The notes under the pieces are model-generated. The model did no database searches, had not been told where the DNA came from, and saw only the letters and a list, made by a program, of their open reading frames with translations. The translations under genes were made by a program, and so were the position numbers. Of a stretch of 64,000 nucleotides of DNA, positions 1 to 11,582 are shown piece after piece. Source of the DNA: Basidiobolus meristosporus CBS 931.73 (taxonomy: Eukaryota; Basidiobolomycota; Basidiobolomycetes; Basidiobolales; Basidiobolaceae); contig MCFE01000055.1 in the NCBI GenBank assembly GCA_002104905.1, positions 124,001 to 188,000 of the forward strand, read 5' to 3'. Positions within the stretch are counted from its first letter, which is position 1. Each line of letters begins with the position of its first letter.

Positions 1-928
1 CATAGCATTCAAAAACTCAAAGTCTGCCTGGCTATTGAGTCCAATATAGTATGATGTTGTAGGTCCGGGTGCAGAGCTCAGACCGTGGGTTGTAAAGTTC
101 AAATCTTCGACGATTGATGGTGTAGCATTGCAACCAACCATATTTGCTATTGACGATGTGCTACCCTCAGAGACTACAGAAGCAGCGTTTGAAGTTCCTA
201 TATCAGAAGTGTCTTTCATAAAGTTGACATTCCAAGGATTATTTTGGGCTTTGGTAGAGGTAGCTACAGGGGTGCTCTTTGGTTCAGGCTTCGTGAGGTT
301 CTGTTCATAGCACATGGCAGAGTGTTAAATCGAATTGTGGATAGTATTTGAATGGAAATTATCATACCAAGATGCCTTTGCTTGTCAATTGACTGTGCTT
401 ACTTGTAGTTGTATTGGAATCCAGAGTAATTACTGTTGAATTAGCCAGTTCGTCGAGGTGTTTAATTTGTATATAGTCATTCGATGGATACTCCTCTAGT
501 TTAATGTCTGGTGTCGTTTTATCTCCAATGGGGTCATTATCAGGTGCTATGAAAAGGGAGTCTGTAGATTCTTGTGGGGTAATGTACATCTTTTTCATTT
601 CGGTAGAATGCGGGGTAGCGGATCTGCTTCTTGGTGTCTCGTCCTTCTGATTTTTCAAAGTCATGGCCATCATTCTCCAAGTGATATTTTCTAAGCGTTC
701 ACCATGCTCCAAGTTATCTTTGGCTTTCGAATATAACCTCCATATCTCAGTTGCAAACGGATATTTTCCGTGTTTCTCATCAGGTTCTTCTCTTGTGGCG
801 GCTGAGTCTCTTGGTAGGAATAGGGTTGTTGATAATATCGAGGAATGGATACCTGAAATCGAAGGAGTACCTCCACGAGTTTGTGGAGGACTCTCAGGTG
901 GAGAATGCAATTCCAAACTCCCCGACAT
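1..928 (-). CDS. DUF1752 (GATA-factor N-terminal-like) regulatory protein, 3' part outside window
   Basis: This is the N-terminal part of a probable transcriptional regulator. About 50-75 residues from the start is a DUF1752-type motif (EIWRLYSKAKDNL then RLENITWRMMAM), the short fungal domain found at the N-terminus of nitrogen GATA factors such as AreA/Gaf1/Gln3-like proteins and of some proteins without a zinc finger. The rest is low-complexity Ser/Thr/Pro-rich sequence. Exon 1 runs from 928 to 368, a 67-nt intron from 367 to 301 (donor GTATGA, acceptor AACAG) and the next exon continues in frame to the window edge. I chose the ATG at 926-928; the frame stays open upstream to a TTG at 961 but with no ATG. 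The zinc finger, if any, lies beyond base 1, so DNA binding is an inference and the alternative of a DUF1752 protein without a finger is open. Confidence 0.72.
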
Positions 929-2216
929 TGCGTAAAAGGCGTTCTGGGCTTTGGGGGACAAATAAGCAAGTCGTCGTTAGAATAGCAGTTGCGAAAAATA
1001 GTAATCCAGAATGAGAAGCCTTGAAAGATAGACCTAATATGAGGCAAATAAAGTATTTATTTGTCAAATGATACCATTGATGTCGAGTACTGAATCAATG
1101 GTTCTAAAATAATTAGAAGTATAATAGACAAAAATTAACCGAAAAATTTCATGATTAACTGATATGCTCACCCATGTGACAGTCCGAATATCTTGACTGG
1201 ATAGCACTAGATATTTACGTTAGGCTATTTGGTCTCAGGACTCCCGTGTCACGACGAAGAATAGATGAAGAGTGTTTATGTCTAAGTGGATGACTTGGAA
1301 TAATAGCATCAGGCCTTTGAAATTAAGCCACCACTATGGCAAATGAGTTTGATTCCTATTTCTAGATTGAATGGTCATAGGCATATGTTCAAAACCCTGT
1401 ATTTAGATGAACAAGGCGATCTTGTGATCCGAAGTATCTTAGTAAATCTTGTACCATGAATGTTTATCATGAGTGCGTGAAGTAGTCAAATGCTCAACGC
1501 TCCAATATTGTTGGCTGTTTCCCACAAAGCCTTACAACTATGTCAAAGAGGTGGACTTCCATTACAGAGTGCCATTTCGACTGATCATAGCTACCATTAT
1601 GACTTCAGCTACAGTGGTATCTATTGCAACCCTGCCGGGACCTGCTTGGGAACAGTGGAAGTAGTCAAGGCAGAATCTGCATACATTCTTTGCCTGGAGC
1701 TCAGAAAAGGCCTAGGCAGCACTGAACTGGAGATTCTAGAAAAACTGGTTCCTGCCAACGTATTAGACAAAATTGGGTTGGTGGGAACCTCAGCCAGGAG
1801 ATTAGGAAAGGTCCAAAGCCGTTCCGGCTCTAAAGATGTGATGGTCGGGCTACAAGAGTTGCTAGTCTTTGAATAATCTCGCTTTCAATGTAGAAATATT
1901 CAACTTCCATTTTTCCAGCTGCTGTACTATTTTTTTAGAGTAAGCGAATCAGTGCATTTTGGTATCTTCACTGATTCATTCCATGGATATTTGATTATTT
2001 GTTTTTGATTCGTTTCTACGCAACATTGATATTCCAACAAAACCAAAATAGATATTCACTCAGATCTTGTATCCCTCAATCTAAACGATTGTGTTGCTAA
2101 ATCAAGTGAATAAGTTTCAAGTCTCAATATCTATCCAAGTGCAGCTCTTTCCAGCCTGAAGGTTCCTTTCACATTTCTAATATCTTGTCTCCAAAAGATT
2201 TCTCCAATATTGCGAA
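929..2216. other. Intergenic region, no gene recognised
   Basis: Divergent spacer between the DUF1752 gene (minus) and SET9 (plus). A 128-codon open frame at 1490-1876 on the plus strand has no recognisable motif, no plausible promoter and ordinary composition, so I do not call it. AT-rich, pyrimidine-rich sequence at 1980-2210 is the likely SET9 promoter and 5' leader. Confidence 0.5.
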
Positions 2217-5200
2217 ATGAAGCTGGAGATTTTGGCCAAATATGATGATTTGCTTAGTGATATTTTGGTCGATTCGTTGTATCTTTGGTTTCGAACTCAT
2301 AAAATGAACCAAAATCGGCGTTCAGCTCGTGTTAAATGCGAGGACATTGTCGAAATAGTTCAGGATAGTATAGTGGCTAAAAGATCCATAGACTCGGCGG
2401 TTCAACGACTTTTAAGGTATTTTCCAAACTTTGTTGCTTCGCTTTTTGGATGGTACATTAGAGAACTGACCAAACAAATTCTAGTCTAGAATATATAGAT
2501 ATTTTTTTGAGGAGAAAAAGCGTCGCGGACACACAAGGCTTTGTTGAGTATGTCTTTAGAAACGTCGAAAATATTCCCTCCTCAATCACTAACTTCAGCA
2601 TGGATTTAATAACAGGCACTCAAAAAGATATTTTTCAATATACCACCCAGAAGCAGGGTTTGAAATAAGTCAGACTCACCGGTATAGAACTAGCAAGACC
2701 GAAGCATCAGTAGTTGCAACCAGACGTTGGGAGGTCGGAGAAGAAATTCGATGCTGTAGCGGTGGAATTGCTGAACTGACTGAAAAGGAGTTACAAAAAT
2801 TGGAAAAAAGGAAAATGGATTTTAGTGTAATGTGGTCAAGTCGAAAAAATAGCTACTGTCTCTTCTTAGGTCCTGCGCGCTTTGTAAACGTATGTATTAT
2901 CTACAAGAACCTTGAATGTTATACATCGACTCAAACCTCAAAGCAACCACTAACTTTTGAACTGTAATACTAGCATGATTGCAATTCTAATTGTGAGGTA
3001 AGTCCTGTACATATGTATTTCCTACTAGACGCGACCTTCTAATGTCTCTCAAGTTTGAGCCTTTCGGACCAGATGGGATTTGCCTAAAGGTAGTTAGACC
3101 CATCGATGTTGGCGAGGAGATTACAACATATTATGGCGGGAATTATTTTGGCGACAAAAATTGCGAGTGCCAATGCGCGACATGCGAGAGGTATGAAGTC
3201 AGGCGCGAACGTCCCCGTTACTTCTCTAATGGTGTATGTGAATTTTAGGGTGGGTGAAGGCGCGTTCAAACCAACTATTGAAAGTATTTTAGAGGAGACA
3301 GAACATGAGCATATTCGTAGAAGTTCAAGAAGACGTAGCTCAAAACATGGTTAGAACGCGGTTTATGAATCTATAGATGGGGGAAAACACGCTCACGTGT
3401 CGATTTGTTAGCTGGTTATAGCGTTCGTTCAATTAAGAAGAAAAAAGCTCAACATCGATATGATGGGCAACAGGCTTTACGTGACAAGTACGGTATTCTA
3501 TGCAAGTTGCTGACGAATAACAACGACAGCGTCCGCGATCTAAACAATATGGAATTCGCGGAATTGCCCAAGGCAATCAATCTCAGCAACATAGCAGCAA
3601 TAACGGCTGCCTCGAATTTGCTACACCATTTTATCGACAGCCTTTATGGTAGAAACGGTTCCAAGAACAGTACAAATGAAGACCCTCCAGAGACTCCCAT
3701 CCCCTCTCTCTCGGAAATCCTGGATATCGTTCGCGGATATTCTATAAACTGTGCGGTTTGTCAGTACATTTGGATTGATGATGGCCTACTTTCTGAGGAC
3801 CCGACAGTCACGTCTATGGAGCTTCGTGTTAATAATGTATGCCCACGCTGTGAGCGGCACGAAAGGATATTCGGTGTCAAATGGCCTGATAGAGCACCAA
3901 GAAAGCATGCCTCTAGCCAAGTAAGTATTCACGCAAACTGTTTTTAAATAGTGAATAACTTATTTATATTTAGGTCATGTTGGAGTGTAAAGGCGAGGTG
4001 GCTGATGAAATTCACGATGTGGTAGCAAAGGGGATCAACATTGGTATGTCAGATGCTTCGTTGTTTGGTATACTTTGAACTAATTTCCCAAGCAGGAATA
4101 CCCGACGTAACAATCAAGCGACAACCTACGACACCAGAGCCTGAAGATTCTCACAGAAAACGACTTGTGAACGAAGCTTCAACAAAGCTGAAGAAAAGAT
4201 CCAAGATATCCGGCTCATCCACACTCTCCCAATCGAATACTGCTGCTAATTCTGAGGAACAAGCCATAGTTACATCATGCGAATCAGGTAATGGTCACTT
4301 TGACATTTCCTATCAGAACAAGACTGACAATAACAAATTGAAGTCTTTCCAGATAATAGTAGTGAAGTGTCCGAAACACCAACTTGTGAATCCAGTCTCG
4401 TCACCGATATATCCGAATCGCACACTCCAAGAGATGGTGTCCCGATAGAAATGCCGCGACTCTATGAGGATATAAGCAAATTGGCATTTGGTATTAAGAA
4501 TGGCGAGTTGCTTACAAACGATGTACACCCGACTGGAGACTTTACATTTATGAAAACTTCCGGTGTTTCCGAGTCGGCTGTCTCTCCAACGACACATGTG
4601 GAAAGTGATTCTTTTGGAGTGCCGGTTCTAGATTTTAACAAAGCTGTGGCTGTGTTTGTGAATCCACTTGATGACAGTGAACCTTTCTGGTGGCCAGCTT
4701 TACTTGTTCCTACATCAGAACGCGATGACTCCATGCGCAAACCAAAGCCTGGTCAACATACTCTAAGATATTTTGAGGATGGGACTTATTCCTTGTGCTC
4801 GTCCAAAGAATTCGTCATTTTCGATCCTTCCACAAAGCCATTTACTCACTTCAAGAATCGTTTCCCGGAGTTTCTTAATCACATCGCAGTACGTCGAGCA
4901 ATAGCGTTTTTTGAGACCGGGCAGGTACTGAACGAAATCAAATGGCTACGCTGGAAGTGCAACGAAAATAAGGTAGATCACCCGTCTTACTTTACAATTT
5001 AACTAGGTTGTAACACAATAATCTCTCTACCTAGCCCTCATCACGACGAAGACATGAAGGTAAGAATGCTAGTGGTTGGCTGAAACCCTGACGAACAATA
5101 AGCTAACGAGTTGACTTAGATGTTGCCATCATAAAAACTTATATGTACAGAATCGGCGACGAGATTCAAGTCATTAGTTCTGAGCACCCAGGGAAATCCT

Positions 5201-5409
5201 GGAGAGCCATAGTGAAGGAAATTGACATTCTCCAAGATGAAACGCATAAAGGGCTCCATTATTTTGTCCATTACTCTAGAGCTAGTACGAAGTACGTTGC
5301 CACCTAATCCTAACTGCTATCACGTGTTCTAATTCGTTATTGATTTAGTCAGGATGAATGGATTTCTCCATCTCGTATTGCGCACTATTACCACCGCAAA
5401 GCCTTATAG
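2217..5409 (+). CDS. SET9: Set9/SUV420-type histone H4K20 methyltransferase fused to PWWP and chromo-barrel domains
   Basis: Thirteen exons give 815 aa: 2217-2416, 2485-2547, 2616-2889, 2974-2997, 3054-3190, 3249-3349, 3412-3920, 3974-4043, 4096-4287, 4353-4972, 5035-5059, 5120-5291, 5349-5409. Residues about 1-230 match the Set9/KMT5 family: THKMNQ at the N-terminus, FEISQTHRY, DFSVMWSSRKN, GPARFVNHDCNSNCE (split by a 24-nt exon holding HDCNSNCE), VGEEITTYYGGNYFG and the post-SET CECQCATCE. A fungal Set9 zinc ribbon follows (CAVC near 379, CPRCERH near 410). Around residues 615-725 is a PWWP-like domain (SEPFWWPALL, YFEDGTYSL), and residues about 745-810 form a Tudor-knot/chromo-barrel (GDEIQVIS, HYSRAS, QDEWISPSRI). 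Role by family: nuclear H4K20 methylation. All splice phases agree across the junction between the SET half and the PWWP half, so I read one polypeptide. An unrecognised stop or two separate transcripts is the alternative. Confidence 0.9.
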
Positions 5410-6601
5410 ACATTCCCAGAACCATTTTGTAACATTATTTTTTATTTATTTTGATGTTTCCTCAATATTGTGGCGTTTCCTTCTAGATCTCTTTAACTAT
5501 TTCCCATGAATCATTTGATATTTTGACAGGTGATCATCTGTTAGCACGAAACCTACTGTGGGTGTGGTTTATGGTTATACAATGTAACATGAGCATGTAT
5601 GCCTGTATTATCTTGAATTACTAAATATTCACCAACACATCAAGCTGATCATCTAACTCAATACCTCTTTGCTAAAGCCTCTCGTGTGGTCTGATTGACA
5701 ACCAATATGACCCAATGCTAAGTACTCCCATTTCCAACATGTATGGTGAAATGGGCGAGTGTGGGATTAGCCTGTAGTGAAGCTTTTCGCTCATTCAGAT
5801 AATTAGCAAAAGTTACTGCTCATTTGTGTAGCTACAGCTTTCTATTGTGCTTGTATCAGATTATTTCGCTCATTGATCTATAAGATATTCATGCTGATGA
5901 GTGTATCAAAGTGGGTTTAGGTTCAATCAAGATAGCGACTAACTGAGAGAGCTGAAGGAGAACCAGTGACTCGAGAGTAACATGAAATATGCTCCTCCCT
6001 GGCCAGCGAGCCATTTCGAATGTGTTTAATGGCTAGTATATATAGGTGATTATGATTCAGTGAACAATGCTAAGCTAATTGGGTTATTAAACGACTAATT
6101 GAACCCTAGTATCTTGTATTCTAGTCGGTTATATGTTTCTTATGTGTATCTTAATATATTAATCATAGTCCTTGTTGTGTAGTACATAGCACGAACAACG
6201 CATTTAATCACACGCTCCCTGTTTCGTCATGATTTAATCTATTCATCATTGATTCACCATTCGTCATGTGGTATCTAGATTGTTTGCCCGATGATCAGGT
6301 GATTTAATGCAGTGAACAGGAGTCACATTCATATTTTTTTGATGGGCTTCTGAGTTTCACTACCCTTTTTCGCAAAGTTCCATATTGAGACCCCGCACAC
6401 CTGATTCGAAAATACCTACAGTGGATATTCATCTGACCCCTTTACCATATGACCCTAATACCCCTTTCCTTATAAATCACGAATAATCAAGTAACAGAAA
6501 ATAGCAGCTCCTCATTTTATCGTTCCTCTTTATTCAACTTGTATTTTTTAATTGTACTTTGCCAGTGGTGACTCTTCCTTGGTAAACTCCATTCATACAA
6601 T
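5410..6601. other. Intergenic region, nothing recognised
   Basis: About 1.2 kb of AT-rich sequence between two plus-strand genes with no open frame of interest. The last 100 bases (about 6500-6600) are pyrimidine-rich and look like the 5' leader of the downstream transporter. Confidence 0.5.
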
Positions 6602-7858
6602 ATGGGCTATTATACTTACTTCCTTGTGGGGGGTATGCTTATCACCGGCACCCTGAACACGCTATTAAACAAAATCCAGGATAAGCAATGTGTAGGAAAC
6701 TGTGACGATCCAGATCCCTCAAAGCATCAACTGTTTGAGCAGCCCGTGTGGCAAACGCTGAATATGTTCATTGGAGAGGCTTCGTGTCTGCTCGCTTTCT
6801 ATTTTATCCAATTATCCAACAAACGCCGCAACGCTAATCAAGGGTATGAGGAGATCCCGGACTCTAGCACACCTCGAGCACGTGAAGAAGACGTTGAAGG
6901 CGATGATAGCTCCGTTGTCAAGAAACGTCTTTCGTCAGCTCAACCCTCTACCGAACCTTTAGAAGGTTGGAAGACCCTTTTAATGTGGCTTCCCACGTTA
7001 TGCGATATATGCGGGACTACTGTAGGTCAATCAAACTTCTTTTATTGTTCGTACTAGATTTAACCATTCTGGTTCATTTTGTAGTTGATGAATGTTGGCT
7101 TGATCTATATCTCGGCTTCCATATATCAAATGCTTCGTGGTGCAGTGGTGTTATTTGCTGGTGTTTTCTCCGTTGTTTTCTTGAATCGCAAATTACACCT
7201 CTACCAGTGGTTTTCCTTGATCTTGGTCGTCCTCGGCGTTAGTATTGTTGGTGCTAGCAGTATTTTATTCCCAGATGAAGGCCCCGGGTCGCATCCAGCT
7301 GTAAATGCTTCATTCACAGGAATATTTATGGTCCTGTTTGCACAAATATTTACCGCGTCCCAATTCGTCATCGAGGAAAAGGTTCTACACAGATACCATA
7401 TTGTCCCCGTTAAAGCGGTTGGCTTAGAAGGCGTTTTTGGAATTGCTTCGTTGATTCTTGGAGTCCCGATCCTCTACTTCTTGTTTGGCAAAGGCACGAA
7501 CGGTTACTTCGATATTCCTGTGGGATGGAACCAAATTATCAACCACCCGCCCGTTTTAATCTCTGGCATATTGATTGCATTCAGTATTGCTTTCTTCAAT
7601 TGGTTCGGATTATCAGTTACACGTACGATCAGTGCGACTTCGAGATCAACAATTGATACCTGCCGTACCCTATTCATCTGGATGGCCAGTCTCTCTTTAG
7701 GATGGGAACAGTTCAGATGGCTTCAGGTCCTTGGGTTTGTCGTTTTAATTTACGGGACTTTCTTGTTCAATGGCGTCGTCTCCCCACCCTTCTGCAAAGT
7801 AGATCCTTTGGAAGCTAGTGTTCCACCTCGACCTTCAGCTACGCAAGATGAAGTCTAA
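6602..7858 (+). CDS. SLC35F6-like drug/metabolite-superfamily transporter
   Basis: Two exons (6602-7021 and 7085-7858; intron 7022-7084) give 397 aa with about ten hydrophobic helices. The N-terminal LITGTLNTLLNKIQD, the short lumenal CVGNCDDPDP segment, and the pattern LMNVGLIYISASIYQMLRG followed by FVIEEKVL match the SLC35F6 (TANGO9/C2orf18) group of nucleotide-sugar-transporter-like proteins, where the human protein is lysosomal/mitochondrial. A charged, acidic loop (EEDVEGDDSS) lies between helices 2 and 3, before the intron. The substrate is unknown for the family. The start ATG is preceded by CAATATG, and no upstream in-frame ATG is seen. Confidence is high for family and modest for function. 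Confidence 0.9.
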
Positions 7859-8269
7859 GTGACTCGTTTTTAGCTCCTCGAGCCCTTGATTTAGGATCCT
7901 TACTACCTGGATAATGTTTCCATTCATTGTAGTTCTCTCTTTGTATATTAAAACTTTTCTAAATAAAATGAAGAAATTGTGCCAAGCAGATGCGTATTTT
8001 CAAATTGTAATTGATTGTGTCGACCATACGATGCCATGATCATAGGCGAAGGCAACGAACTTGGCCATATATTTATCACCGTAGTCTTTTGTTTGTATTG
8101 CAATAAACATTCGGGATTTTACCAATCAAGTTTGACCAAGATTAGCTATTATTGAGCGAAAAAAGTGGCTAAGCAGCCAGTCCGACGTTTAATTTTTATT
8201 TACGTAACTAAAATCATAGTACTTGCTAGATAGTCACACTGCCCATTACCTTTAAATATTTACATCAGT
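7859..8269. other. Short intergenic region
   Basis: 411 bases between two plus-strand genes; it holds an AATAAA-type sequence near 7960 that could serve as the 3' end signal of the upstream transporter. Nothing else is seen. Confidence 0.45.
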
Positions 8270-8933
8270 ATGTTAGGCACTGGTCAAGAATCTAGCAACA
8301 CTCAATCCCGTCCAAAGATTGAAGCCACTTCCAAATTCACACTACACTCAGTCAACGAGCAAAATCTCGCGAAATTACGTAGACTCAATAGTGTTCTATT
8401 CCCTATAAAATATAGTGAGCGTTTTTATCAAGTCGTCCAGGAAGCTGGAGAGATGGCAAAGCTAGGTATGTAAAATATTATCCGCAATAAGGGCCAGGTC
8501 CAAAAAATCCAGCTAAAACCCTCTTGAACAAAAGCCTACTTCAAGGATACTTGTGTTGGCACTGTATGCTGTCGTCGAGAACACGTGTCTGACTCTCCAG
8601 AACAAACAGAGCTGTACTTGATGACGCTCGGGGTGCTGTCGCCCTATAGACGGTGCGGTTTAGGTATTCCAATGGCTTGAAAAACCAACCGAGCTTCCGG
8701 TTACGGAATTTCTCTATTATATAGGAGCGATGCTTCTTCAACACATATTCACCGAATGCGCAAAAGAAAAGAACATAGTCAAGGTGTATCTTCATACCCA
8801 GTCAGGTAATCAAGAAGCTTTGAAGTTTTACGAGAAGTTTGGGTTTATCAAATCGCATGAGATTGAACATTACTACCGACATATCCAAGATTCGAATGCA
8901 TATGTACTGTACAAAGATTTAGTCCCCAAATAA
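8270..8933 (+). CDS. NAA50: N-alpha-acetyltransferase 50 (GNAT fold)
   Basis: Three exons (8270-8465, 8535-8663, 8725-8933) give 177 aa. The order of motifs matches human NAA50: LRRLNSVLFPIKYSERFY, then GEMAKLAYFKDTCVGTVCCR, ELYLMTLGVLSPYRR, the acetyl-CoA loop RRCGLGAML, VYLHTQSGNQEALKFYEKFGF and a final Tyr-rich HYYRHI. The catalytic Tyr (in ELYLMTLG) and His (in YLHTQ) positions known from the human enzyme are both kept. The protein acetylates nascent Met-starting N-termini, usually with the NatA complex on ribosomes. About 20 extra residues precede the domain. The second intron falls inside the acetyl-CoA loop. Confidence 0.93.
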
Positions 8934-9650
8934 GTTAATCGTATTATTAATAGTCCTCCAAGAAATAAATCAGCCCAAGTGCTGGTTATATACAAGATGT
9001 TCGTTTTGTAATCTGCAAACCTGGCCTGACTGGAATGGCACCATTTGTCCACCATATTGTGAAAGGGTATTTCTCCAAAAAGGTGGCATTGGCGGGTCAC
9101 CATATTGGGAAACTTACCAAAAACATCCCCACAGCTACAAACCAGATTGTGCAACCTATGTAATGAAGCATGAGAATTTGCACTGTAAATGTTAAGGGCA
9201 AAAAAAAAATCGGCCGTGAGAAAATAGGAAATTCAACTTCCTAATCAAGCACGTATGATTTGTCAAAAAGTAACTGCGTCCTTGATTGAAGCAACATTCT
9301 ACATACATCGCTGCGACTCTCACGCTGACGTATATTTATATTGGAGTACAATTGTAATCGACGCATAGTCTCTCCACAGGACTTCTTGTTTGCAATCAGT
9401 ATAGTGTAATGAAGTCATATATATTTACTGTATATATGATTTAATTTCCACGTTTATGCACTAATATTCTAAATAGGTGCCATATGGATATGATATCCCC
9501 ACCCAACCGCTACCTCTGCCCATTGGGTCGTGCCATGGAGAGGTCCAATTGTCCAGTGTACATTTAAATACTCGTGTTCGCTTTTTACCTAACCTAACCT
9601 CTCTCTATCTTCTTAATCATCGTTTCTTTGAGGCCTTCTCCCCCTGCACA
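8934..9650. other. Intergenic region and CBS promoter
   Basis: No gene is recognised. A 9-base A tract lies near 9203. A long open frame runs in phase with the CBS gene from 9477 to 9650 but contains no ATG, so I read it as 5' leader. A TTTAAATA element near 9562 lies about 85 bases before the start. Confidence 0.5.
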
Positions 9651-11114
9651 ATGACTGTTTCAAACGAACTCCGTATTCTTGACAGTATTCTCGAGAATAT
9701 TGGTAACACTCCTCTTGTACGTATTAATAAGATTGCTGAGGCTGAGGGACTGGAATGCGAACTCTTGGCTAAATGCGAGTACTTTAATGCCGGTGGCTCA
9801 GTGAAGGATCGTATTGGTAGACGTATGGTCGAGGAGGCTGAAAAAGCTGGTATACTCAAGCCAGGCTATACAATCATTGAGCCCACTTCTGGTAATACCG
9901 GAATCGGTCTTGCTCTTGCTGGTGCTGTCAAGGGATACAGAGTTATCATCACTCTTCCAGAGAAAATGTCACAAGAAAAGGTAGATGTCCTAAAGGCTCT
10001 GGGTGCTGAGATTATTCGTACTCCAACTGAAGCAGCTTGGGATGCTCCCGAATCCCATATTGGTGTTGCCAGACGCCTCAACAAAGAAATTCCCAACAGT
10101 GTAATTTTGGATCAATACGTCAATATCAACAATCCTATGGCCCATTACGAAGGTACTGCCGAAGAAATCCTCCGTGCATGCGATGGACAAGTAGATATGA
10201 TCGTTGCTGGTGCTGGTACCGGTGGTACCATCACTGGTATTGCAAAGAAAATCAAGGAAAGATGCCCTAATGTTGAGATTGTTGGTGTGGATCCCTTTGG
10301 TTCAATTCTTGCCCTTCCCGAATCTCTGAATGAAACTGATATTACCAGCTACAAGGTTGAAGGAATTGGATACGATTTCATTCCTGATGTCCTTCAGCGT
10401 CAATATATCGACACATGGGTTAAGAGCAATGACAAAGATTCCTTTATTATGTCTAGACGTCTTATCAGGGAGGAGGGACTCTTGTGTGGCGGATCATCCG
10501 GTACTGCTATGGCTGCGGCAGTTAAGGCAGCCAAAAAACTCAAGGCAGGTCAACGTTGTGTTGTTATCTTGCCAGATTCCGTACGTAATTACATGAGCAA
10601 GTTCTTGAATGACGATTGGATGAAAGAGAATGGCTTCTCCGACTCCGTCAGCCAAAAGGAAGAACAACAGCAAACTCAAAAGTGGGGTGGTGCTACCATC
10701 AAAGACCTTAACCTTCCTGCAGCAATTACCGTGCAGCCCAAAACGTCTTGCCGTGAAGCGTTGAGTATAATGGAGAAAAACAGCTTCGATCAACTCCCAG
10801 TAGTTTCCGAAACTCACAGAGTCATTGGTTTGGTAACTATGGGCAATATCTTGTCGAAAGTTAGCTCTGGAAAGATCACCGGTGATACTCCAGTTAATCA
10901 AGTGATGTTCAAGTTCACTACTGTTGGAAAGGACTTCTTTGAGATTTCAGTTAACACTCCATTGGCAGACATGTCCCGTTTCTTTGAAACCAACTCATCG
11001 GCGATTGTCACAGAGCGTGCGGTCAATGTTGAAAAGGTATCTACTGCCGAGCTGAAGGTGCTTCATGTGGTCACCAAGGTGGATTTGTTATCTTGGTTAA
11101 TGAAGCAATTGTAA
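9651..11114 (+). CDS. CYS4: Cystathionine beta-synthase
   Basis: A single exon of 487 aa. The N-terminal two-thirds is a PLP fold type II enzyme: IGNTPLVRINK, the PLP-binding lysine in GGSVKDRIGRRM (K52), EPTSGNTGIGLA, EYxxNAGGS context, and the Gly-rich phosphate loop GAGTGGTITG. YVNINNPMAHYEGTAEEI distinguishes CBS from O-acetylserine sulfhydrylases. The C-terminus carries a pair of CBS motifs (VQPKTSCREALSIMEKN, LPVVSE, VIGLVTMGNIL and a second diverged copy). No N-terminal heme-binding region is present, as in yeast Cys4. The reaction is serine plus homocysteine to cystathionine, in the cytosol. I chose the first ATG (CACAATGA context); 58 upstream codons are open but lack ATG. It is intronless, unlike its neighbours. 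Confidence 0.96.
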   Translation: MTVSNELRILDSILENIGNTPLVRINKIAEAEGLECELLAKCEYFNAGGSVKDRIGRRMVEEAEKAGILKPGYTIIEPTSGNTGIGLALAGAVKGYRVIITLPEKMSQEKVDVLKALGAEIIRTPTEAAWDAPESHIGVARRLNKEIPNSVILDQYVNINNPMAHYEGTAEEILRACDGQVDMIVAGAGTGGTITGIAKKIKERCPNVEIVGVDPFGSILALPESLNETDITSYKVEGIGYDFIPDVLQRQYIDTWVKSNDKDSFIMSRRLIREEGLLCGGSSGTAMAAAVKAAKKLKAGQRCVVILPDSVRNYMSKFLNDDWMKENGFSDSVSQKEEQQQTQKWGGATIKDLNLPAAITVQPKTSCREALSIMEKNSFDQLPVVSETHRVIGLVTMGNILSKVSSGKITGDTPVNQVMFKFTTVGKDFFEISVNTPLADMSRFFETNSSAIVTERAVNVEKVSTAELKVLHVVTKVDLLSWLMKQL

Positions 11115-11582
11115 ATGTTTTCTATTTCATACCTTAATTGAATTTTTTACATAAATACCTTTTGATAAACCAAATATGCTCCGTAATCAACCGGCTAATA
11201 CTTTCCCCTAATGTTATCGTATGTGGGTTGGCAGAATAAGGTTGATCGAGAATCCCACGATGTCAGGTTCACGAAAGTAAATCTAGATCTGAAACAATGC
11301 CCAAGTGAGCACTTCTCGCTAGCAAAACCCCAGTTAAAGGTATGTAGACGCATGCTGCTGAAAAACCCAGATAGCGCATTATAGATTTCATTTACCACAA
11401 TATCAGTGCATGGAAACCCCAAGTAGACATCTGAAACTATTACCCCTAGGCCGTCTAATATATTAGAGGTGCTGCTGGTTTAATGAGCTTAACCATCCAG
11501 CTGGTTTTCCGCTAATTACTTTATTCGCCTGAAGGTTTAGGCTCTTGGAACAATATTTACGTGAATATTTCTAAAGTGCCAA
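11115..11582. other. Intergenic region, nothing recognised
   Basis: 468 bases between two plus-strand genes. ATAAATACC near 11152 may be the CBS 3' signal. No gene is seen. Confidence 0.45.

Noticed and set aside
1490-1876. 128-codon plus-strand frame upstream of SET9
   Set aside because: No motif, no signal peptide, no consistent splice extension, and it overlaps another frame (1473-1664); length is within chance for this composition.
9477-9650. N-terminal extension of cystathionine beta-synthase
   Set aside because: The frame is open but has no ATG before 9651, and family members start at the equivalent position.
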